DNA from: Ooceraea biroi
Taxonomy: Eukaryota > Arthropoda > Insecta > Hymenoptera > Formicidae
Direction of reading: 5' to 3'
DNA: 64,000 nt
Assembly: GCF_003672135.1 (NCBI RefSeq)
Contig: NC_039517.1
Location: 11,556,601 to 11,620,600 of the forward strand
Shown: positions 22,620 through 33,552 of the stretch, piece by piece
Layout: each line of letters starts with the position of its first letter
How positions within the stretch are numbered: position 1 is the first letter of the stretch
Notes under the pieces: generated by a model
Told to the model about the DNA's origin: nothing
The model's input: the letters and a program-made list of their open reading frames with translations, nothing else
The model's database searches: none
Made by a program: the position numbers and the translations under genes

Positions 22620-23244
22620 GTGGAGCGACGAGAGCGAGCAGGCACGGGTCTCTGCTACCGACTACCATACGCGCCCTCGGTGTGCGGACCGTCGGGATGT
22701 GGCAAGACGAACGTCGTGATCAGCCTGCTCGATAGTCCGCACGGCGTGCGCTTCGAGAACGTGTACGTGTACTCGAAGTCTCTGCAACAGCCGAAGTACC
22801 GCTATCTGGAGCGCTTACTCGGGTCGATGGACGGGATCGGTTATCACGCGTTCCACGATAGCGGTGACGTCGTACCGCCGCACGAGACCCCGCCGCACTC
22901 GATATTCGTATTTGACGACGTCGCGTGCGACAGGCAGGACGCCATGAGGGAGCACTTCTCGATGGGACGGCACTCGCTCGTCGACTGCTTCTATCTGTGT
23001 CAGACGTATGTTCGGATACCGAAACACCTGCTGCGCGATAACGCGAATCTGCTTTCGACAGGACGGCACGAATCTGCGGCACGTGTACAACGATCACGTG
23101 AACGCCGACATGACCTTCGAGGAATTCGCCACGCTGTGTCGCGACTGTTGGCGCCTACGGCACGGATTCCTCGTGATAGACAAGGACAGCGCACTTCGGA
23201 ACGGTCGGTACAGGCGCGGATTCAACGAGTTCGCCGTGCCGTAG
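22620..23244 (+). pseudogene. A32/FtsK-type packaging ATPase, frameshifted
   Basis: This is a DNA-packaging ATPase of the kind found in Polintons, adintoviruses and poxviruses. Walker A is GPSGCGKT at residues 23-30, Walker B is SIFVFDD at 94-100, and the family motif CQTYVRIPKHLLRDNANL is at about 127-144. The frame shifts near 23045-23060. The continuing C-terminal part (NLRHVYNDHVNADMTFEEF to FNEFAVP) lies in another frame and ends at 23244. The family's usual length is about 200-250 residues, so only the indel is missing information. The first 20 residues do not look like a conserved N-terminus and a second indel there is possible. Confidence 0.75.
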
Positions 23245-23281
23245 GCGGGGGAGCCGGGGAGCGGGCAGTCGTGTCGCGGGC

Positions 23282-24401
23282 ATGTCGAGTGGTGCAGCCG
23301 CGCGTACGTTGCAGGAGCGCGAGGCGATCGCGGAGAAGATCGCCCACGCGCGCGAGTCCATCCGCAGGAAGCACCGGATTCTGAGGACTGACAGAATGGA
23401 CGACGAGCGGGCCCTGGAGACCCACTTCAAGCCCATCATCGAGCCGTTGAAACGACTGGTCGAGCACACCGTCGGCGACGACGACGACGACAACGGATCC
23501 TACACTGTCGCCGACGACGACGTGTATCGCGTGAAGAGGAAATGCGAGTACGAAGACGCCGACGCCTCGTCATCCGCGATAGTGACACCGCAGAAGCGGC
23601 GGATGGTTACACCGCAGAGGCTAAAGATAGGCTGGCAGAGACTGAGCGCCACGTCAACACCGTTGATAAGCGCGACGCTCGGATCCGACGCGGCGGTGCC
23701 GCTGAGCCCGCTGGAGCGATCCGTCGCTGAGGTCATGCGAACGGACGATAGCAGGAACGCGCTGCTCGCCACGCTGGGGCCGTTGGGTCGGAAGTACGTG
23801 GGCGCTCTGTTCACGAACAGTGGTCGCGGGCCAGCCAGCAGGACGAGCACCATCGATGCCGTGTACGAGGTGTACATCGGTGAGACCGGCACGATGCTCG
23901 GCGACAAGCGCTTCGACGTCGGCTCGGACGACACCATATTCGTGGACGGTATGCGGTACGAGGGTACGCCCGGTCTGTACGAGCTGATCTTCATGCGCAT
24001 GCCCGACGAGCGCGTGTACACCGTACAGGACACGACGATGTACCGCCGGATTCTGTCGGCGACGAACGCGCACAGGCAGCGGTATCAGGCACACAGACCG
24101 ATAAAGAGTAGCAAAGGCTTCAAGTACAAACAGATTATCGCACCGTTGATGTGCATTGACTCGGCCGCGGGTCACGGTGGAGCCGATGTGGAACCGCAGC
24201 CACCACCACCACCGCAGTCGCTTCCAACCATGCGGGTGACCGACAACGCGATCGACTACATGCACTGGGACGATCCGAACAAGCTGATGAATCGCCTCAG
24301 GCTGATCGAGGCGTCTCGCGACGCGGGCAACGACTCCGCACGACGCGGAGTTCCTGTCTATAATCGAGGAGCTCCGAGAGGCGGGTATCATTACGATCTG
24401 A
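23282..24401 (+). pseudogene. DUF8207-type protein of virus-like elements, frameshift near end
   Basis: The start MSSGAAARTLQERE is 37 bp after the ATPase stop. The N-terminal third is charged and probably helical, followed by an Asp-rich stretch. The conserved domain spans about residues 155-280 (LGRKYVGALF, YEGTPGLYELIFMRMP, YRRILSATNAHRQRY, KGFKYKQII), which I match to DUF8207, a family abundant in insect genomes and, in my reading, tied to Polinton-like elements. Near 24335 the frame shifts: the other frame reads a typical C-terminus (EELREAGIIT) to TGA at 24399-24401, while the original frame runs on artificially to 24559 through the next gene's start. Function unknown; a structural or minor virion role is a guess. 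Confidence 0.6.
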
Positions 24402-24422
24402 AGCACCGTCCACGACGCATCG

Positions 24423-25094
24423 ATGCCCGTGAACAAGTTCGGCGCTACTCTCGCGCGGAGCGGCGACCACGAGACGGGGTTTCGGACATGCGACGTTCGC
24501 AGTTACGTGCGCGACAACGCTCTCTGTCGGGTCCCGGACGGCTACGAGTACGACGCTAAGAGGCGACGAATACGGCATGTGGCCATACCGCGGGAGGAGT
24601 ACGATGCGGTAAACCGATACCACGTGGACCAGCGGATCGGGTTGTTATCCGAGGTCCAGCGGAGGGACTATCGCGAGCTGCGGGAGGCGGTCGCCGCGCT
24701 ACGAGCGCATGTCGACGGTACGAACGGCGGGGTGGCTGAGTTGCGTAGGGTCGTCGAGGAAACGGGGCTGCGGATCAACGCTAAGGAGGAGCGAATTACC
24801 GCGTCGCTGTCGCGGCTCCAGTCCGACGCGGCCTCCCTCACAACGCAATTGCAGGCGCACGACGGGAGGATCAAGTACCTCACGGAAAGTGTGACGAAGG
24901 CGCGCACGGACGCTAGATCCAACGCGAACAGATTGGACAGGGTGACGAGGACCGCACAGTCGTGCGAGGAACGGGCGAACGATCTCGAGGCAACGGTGTC
25001 GAGGCTGCGCAGCGACCTGGCCGGGCTCTCGAGAACCGACGGAGCAGCGCTGACATACGTGAGCATCGACAGATCTCCCGTAATGGGAGAGTGA
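24423..25094 (+). CDS. Coiled-coil protein, possible fibre/attachment-type
   Basis: An intact 223-codon frame beginning MPVNKFGATL 21 bp after the preceding stop. The N-terminal 60 residues form a compact head-like segment (CDVRSYVRDNALC). From about residue 75 to 205 the sequence shows heptad-type spacing of Leu/Val/Ala (LREAVAALRAHVDG, LRRVVEETGLRIN, LQSDAASLTTQLQAHD, LEATVSRLRSDLAGL), a long coiled coil. Gene order and shape suggest a spike- or fibre-like protein anchored to the particle, but no family is certain. The following repeat begins 8 bp after the stop, so the natural C-terminus may be missing. Confidence 0.5.
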   Translation: MPVNKFGATLARSGDHETGFRTCDVRSYVRDNALCRVPDGYEYDAKRRRIRHVAIPREEYDAVNRYHVDQRIGLLSEVQRRDYRELREAVAALRAHVDGTNGGVAELRRVVEETGLRINAKEERITASLSRLQSDAASLTTQLQAHDGRIKYLTESVTKARTDARSNANRLDRVTRTAQSCEERANDLEATVSRLRSDLAGLSRTDGAALTYVSIDRSPVMGE

Positions 25095-25103
25095 AGCGAG
25101 CGG

Positions 25104-25543
25104 TGTGACATCCTGCGATGTCCAATAACCTTAAAAATTTTATTTTTGCTTATTCAACACATTTATGAATTAATCGCTAGAATTACGGTATAAACTACCA
25201 ACATATTGTTAATATTATAACTTGCCATTGGCACTTATCGTCAACCAAGGTACATCATAAGTTGTTACCGACAATGTATAACCATATAAGACAGGTTACC
25301 GGCAAACGCATATTCACTACTTAACCAATTACCGACCTTCGATAGGTACCAACTATTGTATCGAACATATTACTATTTTATTTTATTAATCATTATTAAT
25401 GTTGCTAATCAATAGTTAAGAAGGAAAAAGGAAAAATCCAAAAAACACAAACGAGTAAAACCAATACAATATACTAACATTTAGAATCATAGTTATTACC
25501 TAAGTTACGTAGAAGCCTTTTATGAACGGGAATAGATACATAT

Positions 25544-25574
<31 letters not shown>

Positions 25575-27540
25575 AAAGAATGAAAAAACCATAAAAACAT
25601 GCATAAAAATGAAAATCCACTAAAAAGCCATTATAATACGTTTTAATACTGTAATTGTAGTAATTTTTGGATATTTCATAACGTTAGCTCTTAGACATAC
25701 TATATACATATAAATAATTTAGGGCGTCCTTATAACAATATATTTTATGTACACTGTTACATTAAGGAGATCAATTAAATATAGGAGAAAATTAAATTTT
25801 TTGAATATAATAAAATTTTGTTATAAACAAACAAATTTTATAATAACAATCACATTTATGATATATTTAATTATACGATTATATAGTCATCTGCGAGTAT
25901 AACAAAAATGAATAGAACATTTGAGTGCATTTGTTATGAAAAAACCATAGGTTATTGTTTATAATAATTGAAGGAATAAGGTTAGATGAATAAGAAGTAT
26001 ATAATAATGATCCATGGACCATATCGAAGGACCGTAGAAATTTGGAATTTTACAATTTTCAAAATTTTTATTTGTTAACTAAGCGATGAAAATCTTAACC
26101 GTTGGGAAATAATTTTTTATAGTTATATAGCGTTATTGTAAGTAATAAGAGGCACTCAACGGTACCATCAAATTTATGAAAAACTCATTAATTTAGAAAT
26201 GACCAACAACTCTCGTTGAGCACCATTTTTCGCCAGTCTGATGGTACCTGTGGAAAAATTTTCGTTTTAACATTATTACTTTACGAGATATTGCAAAAAT
26301 TGAAAAGTCACTATTCCTTAAACAAATATACATTATTTTTTAATACGTTTGTTGTAGAAGATTTTAATAAATTATCAGTAGTTTAGAAGTTATATGGATT
26401 TAAACAAATAAATTAAAATCAATTAATTAATTAATAATTAACTATGAATAACGAAAAACCAATTGCGAAAAACATATAGATCATTTAATATAAGCATTCG
26501 ATTATTACATTATTAGTTATTAGCTCGCTGTGGCATTATGGTTCATTATTCATTTGATAAGAGTAATTATTTAAATATACCATCATTAATATTCATATAA
26601 CATTTAGTTAATCAGTTACAATATATGAATGATTAATAATCGTAGAATAAAGAACATTATAATAATGAGTTAAATTGTAAACTTAGGCATTTAGTTATTT
26701 TATATGGACCACATAGCGTGTACAACATTTCGTACGCTTAGTAATGTTTCAAACACTTTAAAGCGGTTAAGGAACTTCATGCGCTTTGTAACATTAAGTT
26801 GCTAATTTGTGAAGTAAGAAACAATTATAATGCATTAAATTGCAATGCTATTAATTATTTTAATATTACTTGTATTGAATTATTAATTCATTATTTTATT
26901 TAATGGAAGATATTATAATGACTAGCATTAATATGACAACTAATCAATAGGTTAAAGTATATGAATAATTATTATTAATAAAAAACGTTACAGTAGTGCG
27001 TTAAAGTATAATACACAAGGTTACTCTAATATTAATTAACTGAATGCATTAAATTATTATCCAGAGGTGCAAGGGACCTTATAAATAATTAATGCATAAG
27101 GTTGTAGAAATTTAGGTTAAATTAATAATTTTAATATTTCATTTGTTGGGATTGAATAATACAGTGGACAAGGTATTAAATGAAGATTATTTCATTAACA
27201 GAAAATATCACTTATAATTTAGTATCATTATTGGTTGATTCGTACTACTACCATGTAAGGTTACCTTTATAGTTTTTCATATCTTAATATTAATTATGCA
27301 ATATTCGCATTTTAAATTAGATATATTATCTATAAAGATAATCTATAAAGATATATCTAGTTTAAAAAATGAATATTGCATGATTACTATTAAAAATATG
27401 AAAAAATATAAAGTATTAGTAACAGGAGCACATAGCAAGTAAGGAAGTAAAGCCTCGAGTTTAATATATCCTGGTTCGCGCCCCGTTATTAAATTTTTTT
27501 TCTTTTATTTTAATATTAAAAATCTTTAATAAACCTATAA
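25104..27540 (-). repeat. Long non-coding dispersed repeat, copy C (inverted, rearranged)
   Basis: From 25104 (TGTGACATCCTGCGATGTC) to about 27335 this is the reverse complement of copy B 46879 back to about 44080. At about 27335-27350 the orientation flips, and 27350-27540 runs in the plus direction, matching copy B near 43895-44090 (including TGGTTCGCGCCCCGTT at 27472). No ORF is conserved. Confidence 0.75.
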
Positions 27541-27555
27541 AGGTTTATTAAATAT

Positions 27556-28895
27556 TTGAAAAATTTTATACAAGAGTACAAAAAACTTTGTAATGTTGCC
27601 CTAGTTATCGATTCAAAACTATACTCAGTTTCAATTTCTGGATTTATTTGTCATGCGCCTGCTAGATCTTTTGTTAAAGTAATTAAAGGCCATAATAGTT
27701 ATTATGGTTGTGAAAGGTGCATACAAAAAGGAGCACATCCGTTTAGTGCAACAATATTTAACGAAATTGATGCTGAAATAAGAACAGATGAAAGTTTTTT
27801 ATTACAAACGCAGGTGACACACCACAATGGTATTTCCCCTTTAACGGAGATAAATTTTCCTATGGTTACAAAATTTATATTAGATCCTATGCATCTAGTT
27901 TATTTGGGAGTTATTAGAAGAATGCTCGTTCAAATGACGCAAGGAAATAATTATTTTTGTAAAGTAGATACAAGAAGAATTAATCTCTTATCCAGAAGAC
28001 TAGAATTGTTGCACGAATACATTCCGATAGATTTTGCAAGAAAACCACAGAGTTTGAATAAAATAATGAAATGGAAAGCAACTGAACTACGTCAATTTCT
28101 CTTATATACTGGACTTTTTGTTTTGAACGGAATTATTTCAAAGAATCATCTCGAACATTTTAAGATTTTTCATACCGCTATATTTATTCTTTCACATCCA
28201 AATTTAGCAGTTACTTTATGTAATTATGCACAGGCTTTACTTATAGAATTTGTTAAGACTTTTGATGAGTTTTATGGTCTATACTCAAAAATTTACAATG
28301 TTCATAATCTTGTTCATCTTCCAGACGATGTTAGAAATTTTAATAGGCCGTTAGATGATATAAGTGCATTTGATTTTGAAAATTTGCTTGGGAAAATAAA
28401 AAGATCTCTTCGGAGTGGGAGGAAACCATTGTCACAATTATCACGACGATTTTCTGAAAGTGCTTCCACTTCTGCGAAATATGTTATTAATTGGGAGTTA
28501 AAACGTAAACATAAATGTGAGCCCCTTGTTACTGGGTTAGAAAACTCTATAAGTCAGTATAAAGAGATAATTATTAACAAGTTTCATTTTGTGACTTGTC
28601 ATAAATGTGATTGTTGTGCGTTATTAAAAATAGAAACATTGTACAAATATTTAACATCGTTCTTAATAATTCACAAGACATATATTGTACCGATTTCATT
28701 TGTAAGCAATTTGCAAAATATGAGAATTATTTCACTTATCCTTGTGAATCTCAGAGATTAAAAATATATAGAATGTATAACTTGGAAGATTCATTTAAAA
28801 TAGTTAATTTATCAGAAATAGAAGCCAAATGCATTGTGTTTGAGGATAATATTTCATATATTGCATATCCTCTTTTACATACAGTTGCTATATAG
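27556..28895 (+). pseudogene. CACTA (En/Spm) transposase, 5'-truncated and frameshifted
   Basis: This is the C-terminal half of a Tnp2-type transposase. A conserved core reads CHAPARSFVKVIKGHNSYYGC with a following Cys pair, then LDPMHLVYLGVIRRML (the DPMHL motif carries a catalytic Asp), WKATELRQFLLYTG and YNVHNLVHLPDDVRNF; ISAFDFENLLGKIKRSLRSG is typical of the insect branch. A frameshift at about 28630-28690 moves the tail (CKQFAKYENYFTYPC to PLLHTVAI) into another frame, ending at 28895. The N-terminal half is missing; the junction with copy C lies just upstream at about 27541. The usual length for the family is well above 600 residues. Confidence 0.75.
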
Positions 28896-29064
28896 ATCCA
28901 ATGAAGATAATATTTCATTTATGTTTTTGTTGAAACTATAATTTCTTTTTCAATGTCTTTGATTTGATGACAATAATATGTATTTGAAAATATTTTTTCG
29001 AATAACTATATATTTCCAAAAAAGTCATTTACATAAACATTTTGAAACATTTTGAAACAGATGC

Positions 29065-29580
29065 GAAAGTATGCAATAGTCGACTTTATTAAAGAAAATA
29101 GTGTTGAAATTATTCTTTCTTCCTGGATCTCCTCATAAAAAAACTGCATTATGGCCTAAAAACATAACTCCATCAATCCTAAAAAAATACCTAAAAAACA
29201 GTACTGCAGCCAGTGATGATTGGAGTTCTGTCGAGATAAGAATTTTGGGATATACAGGTACAAACTTTATATTTTTATACTGCTATATTTATTTTTATAT
29301 TTTTTACTTAAGCTTTCTGGTATTTTTATATTGAAAAATTTTTTATAGACAATCTTGCTGATGCTACAAGAAAAGCATATAAAGCACAAGAAACATCACA
29401 CTTGAGTAGTGACTCTACTTTGGAGATATATACATCAAAATGACAGAAACAAGTACCACTTTGATTTCAAATTGACTCTTCCGATGATGAAAATGTAAAA
29501 TCGAAAAAGCATCAGCATAGCAACAACAAAGAAAAACGAACTCAACGTCCTGTTATTCCACCATTTCCCGAATGTCAAGG
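29065..29580 (+). pseudogene. DUF4806-type gene, first exons
   Basis: MRKYAIVDFIKENSVEIILSSW opens at about 29065; after a frame break near 29135 the sequence continues LWPKN...DDWSSVEIRILGYT, the N-terminal domain seen in many insect DUF4806 proteins. A splice donor (GTACAAAC) follows near 29260, and a second exon (ADATRKAYKAQETSHLSSDS) begins near 29350. A charged stretch (KSKKHQHSNNKEKRTQRP) runs to a good donor (CAAG|GTAAGC) at 29580. The gene is in the same orientation as, and directly behind, the CACTA transposase, so it may be its companion gene. The rest is probably the homologous material at 47.3-49.6 kb. Confidence 0.5.
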
Positions 29581-31051
29581 TAAGCATATCTGAGTATAAT
29601 ATCTGAGAATAAAACAAAGATACTATTTTAATCATTTTTAGATATTTATTACATTAGTATGTAAGATATTTATTTATTATATTATACGTGTAATATTCAT
29701 ACTAATTGTTATGTACAATATACAGGGTGATTCAGAATAACCACTTGTCCTTAAAGGAGCATATTCCTGATGATATTCTGAGACGACTTTTCCTTTGGCA
29801 AAAGTTTGTCCGAAGCTTAGTTTTTAAGTTATAAGGAGAAATAGGTAGCGTATGACGGGTCGCGTAGAGAAGATGAGCAGGGATGGCGCAACGTACTGTT
29901 AGACGCGGGTGCTTCCGTGAGGCGCCCGTTGCGATCAGCTGATGCACGCATAAGTAGGACACGTATACATTGCAATTCACACAACACACATACACACACA
30001 CACATTTAAATATTAATCTTAGGTTAAAAGTAGCATATTTAAAATACGTGTGAGAGAGGGAGTGGAAGAGGAAGAGGGTGAGAGAGAGAGAGAACATGTT
30101 CCAACATGTTCCAACTTGTTTAAACGAGTACACACACGTACCATCATGTGTAGCGATCAGCTGTTGTTCCCACAATGAGAAAGATCCATCCAGTAATTAA
30201 GGTCCAGTGATTAAGTAGAAGTTTTTCTTCTTTTCTTCTTCATTGTTTGACGTTTCAACACACTGACACATTCTATTCATTCACTTGATCTATAGAATGA
30301 GGAATGTATTAACGAATCGATCAGTTAATCACTATAAATCACTATCGATCACTACTAATCTCATTCGGCGCGTGACAATTATTTGAAGAAAGAAACACGT
30401 GTTTTCGCGACGAACACACAACACATGTTTACGCGACGATAGCGAGCAGTCTACTGATTTTATTGTTTATTGTGTGGTAACACTGTTGAATGCATAATTG
30501 GTTGAAGCCTCAGAAATCAAAACGCGGGAATTCGATACAGTCACGAAAACAAATAAAACGTATAATATCGCACGAAATCGGTCCTGTACAAAACATATTA
30601 ATATTACTTGCACGTTTCACCTTTTCTTTTACCATGGAGACATTGAAGAAAAGTGTTTTCTAAAAAATTAATCCTTTTCAGAGCAATCATTTTAATAATG
30701 TGCAGATATTTTATTTTAATATCTATTGATAACCACACGATAACGATATGTGATGATTTTCCAATGGCAAAGAGATTGTTAAAGATTTGACTTGAAATTC
30801 TTTTAAATACTAAGAATATTGATTAATATGATTAATAGTAATATTAATATTATTTAATCTAATTTATTAAAAATATTGCAAATGCAAATTTTTCGTTTCT
30901 CATTGCAAATCGTAGGAAACAAATTAATTTGCTTAAGTATTTTATTTACTTTCGATTACTTTTAATAATTTGCGAACTTCGAGAGAATGTACGACGAAAT
31001 AAAATATTTGGTTGTCCCGAAAAGGGCAAATTATTTTTCCGTTTTCTTTCT

Positions 31052-32118
31052 TCACAGAACATGTTCGAAATGGCCACCGTCCATCCTGACGCAAGCTCTC
31101 ATGCGTCTCAGTAAATTTCGCTGAGTCTTCTCCATCAGATCACTGTCGATAGCCCAAATGGCATGATGCAGTTTCTCATTGAGATCCTCGATATCCTCAG
31201 GAGGCTTTCTATAAATAATTTCCTTGCAATATCCCCACAGGAAAAAATCCAATGGAGTAAGGTCCGGGGATCTTACGGGCCAAGGTATTGGACCATACCG
31301 GCCCATCCATCGTCCGGGAAATTGCTCGTTCAAATAATTTGTAACCAATGTGGTCCAGCACCGTCTTGTTGGAATATAATTTGAGTCCTTTGTGCTATGG
31401 CACTTCTTCCAAAAAATCTGGAATATTTTCTTCCAAAAATTCCAAATACGATGCACCATTTATAATATCCGGCATAATAACTGGACCTAGTATGTTTGTA
31501 CCCATGATCCCTGCCCAGACGTTCATTTTCTAGCGAACTTGCAAATTTCTCAGTCGAGGAACTCGAGGATTCTCGTTGCTCCACATATGCATATTATGGG
31601 AGTTAAAACTTCCTTCTCGTGTGAACAGCGATTCATCGCTGAATATCACACGAGAAGGAAATTCTGGATCCTCGTCTACTCTCCTCAGAAAATTTTCACA
31701 AAATCTCTTCCTCCGAAGATAGTCTTCCTCTCGCAACTGCTGCACGGGGGTGTAATAATAGGCGTGCAACTTTTCTTCCTTGAGGATTCTCTGTACTGTG
31801 GAGTACGACAAATCGTGCTCTCGAGCAATGGCCCGGCCCGAATACTGGTTTCAGGCTCTTGTTCGACAGCACGAAGGACTGTCTCCACATTCCGCAAATT
31901 TCTTCTTTCGCGATGTCTACCGCAATCGGTTTTTTTGGTAAGATGGATCCAGTTTCGTATAAGTGTTGAGCTGTCGCAAGGATAACGGTGGCCGACGGGT
32001 GTCTTCCTCGATTCGGATACAATTCTGCGTATCTTCTTGCAGCAACGTAATGCTGCCCCTGGCACTCGCCAAGTGCCATCAGCATGTCGTAGTACTCTTC
32101 GTTCGTGTATGCTGCCAT
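31052..32118 (-). pseudogene. Tc1/mariner-type DDE transposase, several frameshifts
   Basis: The start MAAYTNEEYYDMLMALGEC is at 32118, with a TATA box (ATATAAATAG, plus-strand 32177-32186) about 60 bp upstream. The N-terminal helix-turn-helix region of the type often labelled DUF4817 runs to about 31930. The frame then changes at least three times (near 31920, 31820 and 31500-31580). Catalytic motifs remain across frames: IFSDES (first Asp), FQQDGAGPHW (second) and RSPDLTPLDFFLWG (third acidic). The end is near 31052. The element's structure (TA target, inverted ends) agrees. Confidence 0.75.
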
Positions 32119-32420
32119 GTCTCCTAATGCTTCTAATAATCGAGAGATTAATGATTGCAGTATCTATCGCTACATCCTATTTATATGATCTTTGCGGGAG
32201 GTCGATGCCCCCTCTGTGTCCCCGCGGACGAATCGCGGACACCCGCGACACGCGACTCGCGGTCAAGTGAGTGAATAGAATGTGTCAGTATGTTGAAACG
32301 TCAAACAATGAAGAAGAAAAGAAGAAAAACTTCTACTTAATTACTGGATGGATCTTTCTCATTGTGGGAACAACAGCTGATCGCTACACATGATGGTACG
32401 TGCGTGTACACGTTTAAACA

Positions 32421-32614
32421 AGATGGAACATGTTGGAACATGTTGAAACATGTTGAAACATGTTGGAACATGTTGGAACATGTTAGAATATGTTGAAACA
32501 TGTTGAAACATGTTGGAACATGTTGAAACATGTTGAAACATGTTGAAACATGTTGGAACATGTTGAAATATGTTGGAACATGTTGAAACATGTTGGAACA
32601 TGTTGAAACATGTT
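32421..32614. repeat. 11-bp minisatellite AACATGTTGRA
   Basis: About 17-18 tandem copies of an 11-bp unit (AACATGTTGGA / AACATGTTGAA) lie in the right arm of the Tc1/mariner-like element. The left arm has only two or three copies (30094-30120), so the array expanded after the arms formed. R1 copy 2 inserted within it; the array resumes at 40161-40185. Confidence 0.9.
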
Positions 32615-33552
32615 CTCTCCCGTGTGCGCCACCTTGACGTGGTGGGAGGGCTCCCTCTCTCGATGACCCTTGGCGGCGGTACTGATTGGTCCTCGGACCA
32701 TCGGGAGGCCCTGGGGCGAGGGATAAAATCCAAGTGCGTACAGCCTCCGGAGGGGGCACGGAGCCCGGCGACTCCGATAGGGACCTTTTTCCGTCCCAAT
32801 CGTCGGTAGGGGATGCGGCGACCCTGACTTCAAACGCCCTGTGGTACGGCACCGCAAGGAAGGATTTCTATCCTCCCTTCGTGCATTGAGGGGATGTGGG
32901 GGGTTGTCTTTCCGTCCTGGTCGAGCAGGGATGCCGTATCGGCCGGATGGGAAGACACCCGCACCCGCCGTTGCACGCCGGTGCTCCGGCATACGGCGGG
33001 GGCGGAATTGTCCACGCGGCTCACGACCGTACGTGGTACGGAAACGGGGCTGTGTGGACCTCCCCCCCCTCACTCAGTTGATGCACCCTCGGACGTGGTC
33101 CGAGGCGACTGAGTGGGGAGAGCTAGGGGCTTTGTGAGGAGCGGGGCCGCTCGGACATTTCCGAGGCGGGGCCCGAGGGGGGAGGGGTCAGGAGTACGGG
33201 ACTACAACCCCCTCCTTGTGAGGAAAACCGTACTCTCGACCCAATCTAACACGGTATGCTGGCGCCCACGGCGGGAAAGGTCGCGCCGAGTTGTAGCGAC
33301 GCTGACCCGTACCGTCTGTGGGGCCCCCCGCGTGGCGGCGCCTTGAACGGTGCCCGGGACCCCCGACAGCCGTGGGCTGGGAGTTCTCCTGGCCCAGTAG
33401 TGAGTAAGGGGCTGGAGTCCTCTGCCGGGATGTTAATTCCCCGGCCCGTGACATCCGCCTACTCCCCGGGGGAATTGGGGCCCCCTGCTTGCAGGGGTGG
33501 GGGTATACCCTGGTGGGCAGGAGCCGTGCAAGGTGGCGGGATTCAAACAATA

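Larger units (their letters stand above)
20720..25103. mobile_element. Endogenous Polinton/adintovirus-like morphogenesis cassette
   Basis: Six genes in about 4.4 kb: capsid-like, protease and PLA2/pX on the minus strand; ATPase, DUF8207-type and coiled-coil on the plus strand. Intergenic gaps are tens of bases, and GC content is visibly far above the AT-rich surroundings. The combination adenain + A32-type ATPase + PLA2/pX is diagnostic of the Polinton/adintovirus assemblage. Protein-primed DNA polymerase, integrase and a hexon-type capsid gene are not seen within the window, and no Polinton-type terminal repeats are apparent. Both edges are abrupt junctions with other sequence. Confidence 0.72.

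Noticed and set aside
22720..23194. Minus-strand ORFs under the ATPase
   Set aside because: Arg/Ser-rich shadows of the plus-strand gene, which has Walker A and B motifs.
32421..32614. CRISPR-like array of short repeats
   Set aside because: The units are contiguous 11-mers with no spacers, and this is a eukaryotic transposon arm.
32337..33073. ORFs with repeated FNMFQHV-type peptides
   Set aside because: They are the 11-bp minisatellite read through in three frames and fused to the antisense 5' UTR of the R1 element.
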